Below, in pieces: positions 13,107 through 16,916 of a stretch of 16,916 nt of DNA. A program made the position numbers and the translations under genes. Origin of the DNA: an uncultured beta proteobacterium (GTDB lineage Bacteria; Pseudomonadota; Gammaproteobacteria; Burkholderiales; Rhodocyclaceae); assembly GCA_903910495.1 (NCBI GenBank), contig CAIVZW010000757.1, forward strand, positions 1 to 16,916. Reading direction: 5' to 3'. The number at the start of each line of letters is the position of its first letter. The first letter of the stretch is position 1. Under the pieces are notes generated by a model. That model saw only the letters and a list, made by a program, of their open reading frames with translations, was not told the origin of the DNA and did not search any database.

Positions 13107-16100
13107 ATGGCAAACGAGACGAATACTCCGGGCAACAAGGCGCTTAAGGTGCTGGCCGCAGGGCAGGAGGTCGAGCGTGCCGCAGTTGCCGCCGATGGCA
13201 CGGTCACCATACGCCACGGGCAAGCGCAGCTGCAGTCGGTTGATGTGGCCGATGTTGACTTGCTGCTCAGTTTTTCCGATGGCAGCTACACCATTATTCC
13301 CAATGGCGCCCTCGATGCGCTGGGCGGCACCCCGCACAGCGTCATTTTCAACGACGGCAGGGGCAGTCTCGGCGATCTGTTCAAGCTGGTCGGTATCATC
13401 AACCCGGCAAAGGCCGGAAGTTTGCGCCTGGTCTCCGAAAATATCGATGCGGCGCCACCGCCGGAGGAGCAAAGCGTTCCCGTCAGCGAGCCGCCGCTTG
13501 TCGATTCGCCACCGGCGCCGATGGTGAAAGTCGGCGTGGGCACTTCGGCAGGATCGGGCAAGGGTCCCGGTAATGGCGCCGGGGCGGGCGAAGGCGAGGT
13601 GCCGGCAACGGTGACTCCCTTGCAACCCGCGGCGCCTCCTGTTTATCGCGTAGGGCATTCGACACAGACCATAGCGGATATTCTCAATGCGACCGGGCTG
13701 GGGCAGCCGAACGTCAGCGCAGACCTCTACACTTCTTCCGCGTTCAAGCTCGCCCCGTCGGGGCGAGCAGACCTGCCGCTCGGAGCCTACGATGCCGGTG
13801 CGACGCCTGACCAACTGGCATTGCGAGCCAGCGCTGCCGGGCAATCGACGCATGAAGTCATCAACGGCACCGCAGGCGCTGACACCATTGATTTCAACCC
13901 TGCCTTCAGCAATGACGTCGGGCAGTGGAGCAAGACGCTGCACATTACCCTCAACAATTTCTCTGATGTCACCTCAATCCAACTGGTATTCAATGCCAAC
14001 ATTGCCGGAATAGCCGGGTTTGATGTGCTGGGGACGGGTGTTACCCGAGATGGCGCAAGCTCCAATTCTTGGCATGTCGCATTCGATGCGGCCATGCTGC
14101 TTAACGGGCTGGATGTCGCTCTCGTTTATAACGTCAATAATGGTGTTTCCGCTGTTGATTTTGGTGCTGACATTATCGTGGATGGCCATGCCGGACTGAT
14201 CGCTTTTCAGGTGATCGACAATCTGAGTTTCACCTGGCGCGATGCAGACACGCAAGCCGATTTCGTCGTCACCAGTTCGACGGGCGACCCGTTGATGGTG
14301 TTGCCGAAGGGCGGTGTCGGTGTCGAGGTCTTTGCCGGCAATGGTGACGATGTCGTCAATGCTGGTGCCGGCAATGACCTGGTGCATGGCGGGGCGGGTA
14401 ATGACACACTGAGCGGTGGCCGTGGCAATGATGTTCTGGACGGCGGTCTTGGCGCAGACAAGTTGCTTGGCGGGGAGGGGATCGACACTGCAGCCTATGA
14501 AAGCGCCACCGCTGGGCTAACTGCGACACTGGATACGACATTGGGTGTAGCCAATACGGGCGAAGCGCTCGGAGACATCTATTTTGATTCCGAGAATTCC
14601 AATGTCGAAAATCTGACCGGCTCGGCTTTTGACGACATTCTTATCGGTGATAGTCTCAACAACGTTCTCTTGGGCGGTAGCGGCAACGACAAACTGATCG
14701 GTGGTGTTGGAGCGGACACGTTGAATGGTGGTCTCGGAACCGATGCAGCCAGCTACGAGTATGCGACCGGTGCCATTACCGTAAGCCTGACAACGAATGC
14801 CGGTACTCAAGGTCAGGCTAGTGGTGATGTTCTCGTCTCAATTGAGAACCTCATTGGTGGTGCCGGCAATGATACGTTTACCGGCGCCGCCGGCAATCAG
14901 GCCAATTCCTTTGACGGGCGCGGGGGCAACGACACTGTAACTTATGCCCCCTCTACGGATGGCGTGGCCGCCAGTTTGACAACTGGTCTGGCTGGTGTGG
15001 TGCAGACCTTTGACGCCGCCGGCGATACCTATGCCAATATCGAAAATCTGACTGGTTCGTTTTATGCGGATACGCTGATTGGTGACAACTCGATAAATAT
15101 ACTTAACGGAGGTCGTGGCAACAACGTGCTGGAAGGCCTGGGTGGCGGGGATAGTTTCGTCGGCGGGATCGATACCGACACTGTCAGTTACGCCCATTCT
15201 GCGTCCGGCGTGGTTTCTTCGCTGACCACCGTTTTCGCCGCCGGACCTGCCGTTACCCAGACCAACGATGCCTTGGGTGACACCTACACCAGCATTGAAA
15301 ACATGGTGGGATCTGATTCCGCGGATACCCTGATCGGCAGCAGTACGGATAACGTCATTAACGGCGGCCTGGGCGGCGACACCCTCGAAGGGATGGGCGG
15401 TTCCGACACCCTGATCGGCAGCGTGAGCGGTAACGATACAGCCAGTTATGCGCACGCCACCAGCTTTGTGCGCGCCTCGCTGACCACCGGTCTCTCCGGT
15501 TTTGTTGCCGAAGGCCAGGCCGGGGGCGATACCTACACGAGCATCGAGAACCTGACCGGCTCGGATTATGCCGACACGCTGATTGGCGACAGCGGCATCA
15601 ATACACTGACCGGTGGTTCCGGCGACGACGTGCTTGAGGGCCTGGGCGGCGGCGATGCGCTGGTCGGCGGTACCGGCAGCAATACGGCCAGCTACGAGCA
15701 CGCGGCCAATGACGGCTTCGGTCTCGGGGTGACGGCCTCGCTGACCACGCCAGCCGCGAATACCGCCGATGCCTTGGGCGATACTTACAGCAACATCCAG
15801 AATCTGACCGGTTCGGCATTTACCGATACTTTGACCGGTGACGCCAATAACAACATCCTCACCGGCGGCGACGGTAACGACACGCTGTCGGGTCTGGCCG
15901 GCACCGATATGCTTTATGGCGGAAACGGCAACGACTCGCTCACCGATGACGGGATTGGTGTGGCCACCCTCGATGCGGGGGCCGGTGATGATCTCGTCAC
16001 GATCACCGGTTCAGACGGCAACTGGGATAGTTACATCGGTGGCGCCGGGGTGGATACCTTCGTCTGGTCCGGTGCGGGTACCCGGATGGACATCAACCTT

Positions 16101-16916
16101 GAAAACGGCGGCAACTTCAGCGGCGTCTATGGCGCGATCACCAGTCGGGCCAGCGGAACCGGTTTCGAGAATGTGACGGCAACCGGCAGTAATCAGCTCT
16201 ACGTTTATGCGTCCAATACGTCCAACATCATAATCGGTGGTTCGACGGCCAATGATTCTGTCGATTACCGCTATGCGACATCCGGCATCTCGGCCAGTCT
16301 GGTTACCGGGGTGGTCACCGGCGGCAGTGGCAACGATACCCTGAGCGGTATCGACCACCTTTATTACGGTTCCAACTATAACGATATCCTGATCGGCAAC
16401 ACCGGCAACAACTCTCTTCAGGGCGGCGCCGGGGCCGACTATATCGATGGTGGTGCCGGTTTCGATTATGCCCGTTACGATTACTGGGACAACAACGGTG
16501 CGGCCAATGTCTCGCTGCTGAGTGCCGGCGTCAATTCAGCGCTCGGCTTCGTGTTTACCAACTGGGCTGCGGGCGATACCCTAGTCAATATCGAAGGCCT
16601 GGTCGGTTCCGGCTACGGCGAAACCCTTGTTGGTAACGAAGTCGACAACACCATTTACGCCAACGGCGGCGATGACATTCTGCAGGGCCTCGCCGGTGCC
16701 GATTATCTCGATGGTGGTGGCGGAAGCAATACGGTCAGCTTCTCCCTTTCGGGTCTGGCAACGGTCGGTAGCGCCACCACGGGCGTAGGTGCCGGCGTGA
16801 CCGCCACCCTGACCACGGGGCTCGCCGGGATCAACAACTCCGGCGATGCAGCCGGCGATACCTACGTCAGTATTCAGAACCTGACTGGATCGGATTTCAG
16901 CGACACGCTGGTCGGC
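13107..16916 (+). CDS. Giant RTX-repeat protein, probable type I secreted cargo/adhesin (5' part, open at window end)
   Basis: The frame stays open for 1270 codons to the last base, so this is only the N-terminal part. There is no signal peptide, as expected for type I export. Residues 1-112 form a compact, probably beta-rich domain (DGTVTIRHGQAQLQSVDVAD ... LLLSFSDGSYTIIPNGALDA ... SLGDLFKLVG). A Pro/Gly linker follows at about 113-176 (PPPEEQSVPVSEPPLVDSPP, GSGKGPGNGAGAGEGE). A second unassigned domain covers about 177-400. From about 409 come RTX nonapeptides (AGNGDD, GGAGNDTLSGGRGNDVLDGG), which bind calcium after secretion. From residue 500 onward a composite repeat of about 80-85 residues takes over. 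ATG 13107 follows AGAGGA at 6 bp. Such proteins act as adhesins, biofilm matrix or S-layer-like coats; which one cannot be told. The C-terminal secretion signal is outside. Confidence 0.9.
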   Translation, partial: MANETNTPGNKALKVLAAGQEVERAAVAADGTVTIRHGQAQLQSVDVADVDLLLSFSDGSYTIIPNGALDALGGTPHSVIFNDGRGSLGDLFKLVGIINPAKAGSLRLVSENIDAAPPPEEQSVPVSEPPLVDSPPAPMVKVGVGTSAGSGKGPGNGAGAGEGEVPATVTPLQPAAPPVYRVGHSTQTIADILNATGLGQPNVSADLYTSSAFKLAPSGRADLPLGAYDAGATPDQLALRASAAGQSTHEVINGTAGADTIDFNPAFSNDVGQWSKTLHITLNNFSDVTSIQLVFNANIAGIAGFDVLGTGVTRDGASSNSWHVAFDAAMLLNGLDVALVYNVNNGVSAVDFGADIIVDGHAGLIAFQVIDNLSFTWRDADTQADFVVTSSTGDPLMVLPKGGVGVEVFAGNGDDVVNAGAGNDLVHGGAGNDTLSGGRGNDVLDGGLGADKLLGGEGIDTAAYESATAGLTATLDTTLGVANTGEALGDIYFDSENSNVENLTGSAFDDILIGDSLNNVLLGGSGNDKLIGGVGADTLNGGLGTDAASYEYATGAITVSLTTNAGTQGQASGDVLVSIENLIGGAGNDTFTGAAGNQANSFDGRGGNDTVTYAPSTDGVAASLTTGLAGVVQTFDAAGDTYANIENLTGSFYADTLIGDNSINILNGGRGNNVLEGLGGGDSFVGGIDTDTVSYAHSASGVVSSLTTVFAAGPAVTQTNDALGDTYTSIENMVGSDSADTLIGSSTDNVINGGLGGDTLEGMGGSDTLIGSVSGNDTASYAHATSFVRASLTTGLSGFVAEGQAGGDTYTSIENLTGSDYADTLIGDSGINTLTGGSGDDVLEGLGGGDALVGGTGSNTASYEHAANDGFGLGVTASLTTPAANTADALGDTYSNIQNLTGSAFTDTLTGDANNNILTGGDGNDTLSGLAGTDMLYGGNGNDSLTDDGIGVATLDAGAGDDLVTITGSDGNWDSYIGGAGVDTFVWSGAGTRMDINLENGGNFSGVYGAITSRASGTGFENVTATGSNQLYVYASNTSNIIIGGSTANDSVDYRYATSGISASLVTGVVTGGSGNDTLSGIDHLYYGSNYNDILIGNTGNNSLQGGAGADYIDGGAGFDYARYDYWDNNGAANVSLLSAGVNSALGFVFTNWAAGDTLVNIEGLVGSGYGETLVGNEVDNTIYANGGDDILQGLAGADYLDGGGGSNTVSFSLSGLATVGSATTGVGAGVTATLTTGLAGINNSGDAAGDTYVSIQNLTGSDFSDTLVG
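14331..14475 (+). repeat. Canonical RTX nonapeptide block
   Basis: Encodes residues about 409-456 with successive GGxGxDxLx units (AGNGDDVVN, AGAGNDLVH, GGAGNDTLS, GGRGNDVLD, GGLGADKLL, GGEGIDTAA). The Gly/Asp positions are intact in nearly all units, so a calcium-binding parallel beta-roll is expected. It lies unusually early in the protein, before rather than after the bulk of the sequence. Confidence 0.9.
14604..16916 (+). repeat. Tandem composite RTX repeats of about 80-85 residues (about 250 bp)
   Basis: Each unit reads roughly: GDTYxxIENLTGSxxADTLIG, then one to three RTX nonapeptides (NGGxGxDxLEGLGG), then a strand pair TxSYxxAxxGVxASLTT. Anchors equivalent to IENLTGS begin at residues 500, 579, 645, 730, 813, 897, 1020 (degenerate), 1082 (degenerate), 1162 and 1256. 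The spacing is 85, 83 and 84 in the middle copies. Copies differ by many silent and coding changes, so the array is old rather than freshly duplicated. A non-matching insert of about 120 residues (about 930-1020, WDSYIGGAGVDTFVWSG...) breaks the period. The array runs past the window edge. Confidence 0.85.

Noticed and set aside
13107..13920. LapG-type protease cleavage motif (AAG) near the N-terminus of the RTX protein
   Set aside because: AAG at residues 17-19 is too close to the start to leave a retention module before it, and the later SAAG near residue 248 has no supporting context. No LapD/LapG genes are in the window.
14838..15701. Long minus-strand open frame of 287 codons inside the RTX gene, with several smaller ones at 13086-14810 and 16011-16358
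   Set aside because: They mirror the repetitive GC-rich plus-strand gene, whose frame is unbroken with an excellent ribosome-binding site. The antisense products have no motif and show the same period as the RTX repeats.
1..16916. CRISPR arrays, tRNA or rRNA genes, insertion sequences, prophage genes
   Set aside because: No short regularly spaced identical repeats, tRNA cloverleaf, rRNA segments, transposase or integrase genes were recognised. The only dispersed-repeat candidate is the REP-like pair at 11459-11551.

Overview
The GC-rich window (roughly 60% by eye) looks like a betaproteobacterium, most probably Rhodocyclales (a Dechloromonas/Accumulibacter-like lineage). The reasons are the gene order arsR-rhodanese-grxC-secB-SH3 protein-gpsA facing trmL, the divergent envC-ctpA-moeB/thiF-like operon, and a repeat family (translating as MVRQAHHERV in one frame) that is common in such genomes. 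The taxon is inferred, not proven.

Region 1 (1-3347, minus strand): a cell-envelope operon read right to left. It holds envC (non-catalytic LytM activator of amidases), ctpA (S41 periplasmic protease), an unrecognised 141-aa protein, and the start of a MoeB/ThiF-type adenylyltransferase that runs off the left edge. Region 2 (3348-6514, plus strand): an ArsR-family regulator with a cysteine pair spaced as in persulfide sensors and a palindrome over its -10 box. It is followed by a membrane-anchored rhodanese, a glutaredoxin, the SecB chaperone, a periplasmic SH3b protein and glycerol-3-phosphate dehydrogenase gpsA. trmL (minus strand) faces gpsA. Region 3 (7011-7334): a regulatory region with a good sigma-70 promoter and a leader of about 200 nt that is rich in inverted repeats.

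Region 4 (7335-16916, plus strand) is the accessory part and the main interest: a type I secretion locus for a very large RTX protein. In order it has a long TolC-like outer-membrane protein, a MotB/SiiA-like single-pass protein, an HlyD-type adaptor, a roughly 300-bp gap filled by an inverted-repeat element and a terminator-like stem, a MotA/ExbB/SiiB-like membrane protein, and an RTX protein still open at the right edge after 1270 codons. The MotA/MotB-like pair next to TolC and HlyD components matches the logic of the Salmonella SPI-4 giant-adhesin exporter (SiiABCDF with SiiE), but gene order differs and the cargo is built of calcium-binding RTX repeats. The ABC transporter (SiiF-like) needed for export is not in the window; as in SPI-4 it may lie beyond the cargo gene. 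The likely working model is that the SiiA/B-like proton channel modulates export or surface retention of the giant RTX protein passing through the ABC-HlyD-TolC conduit.
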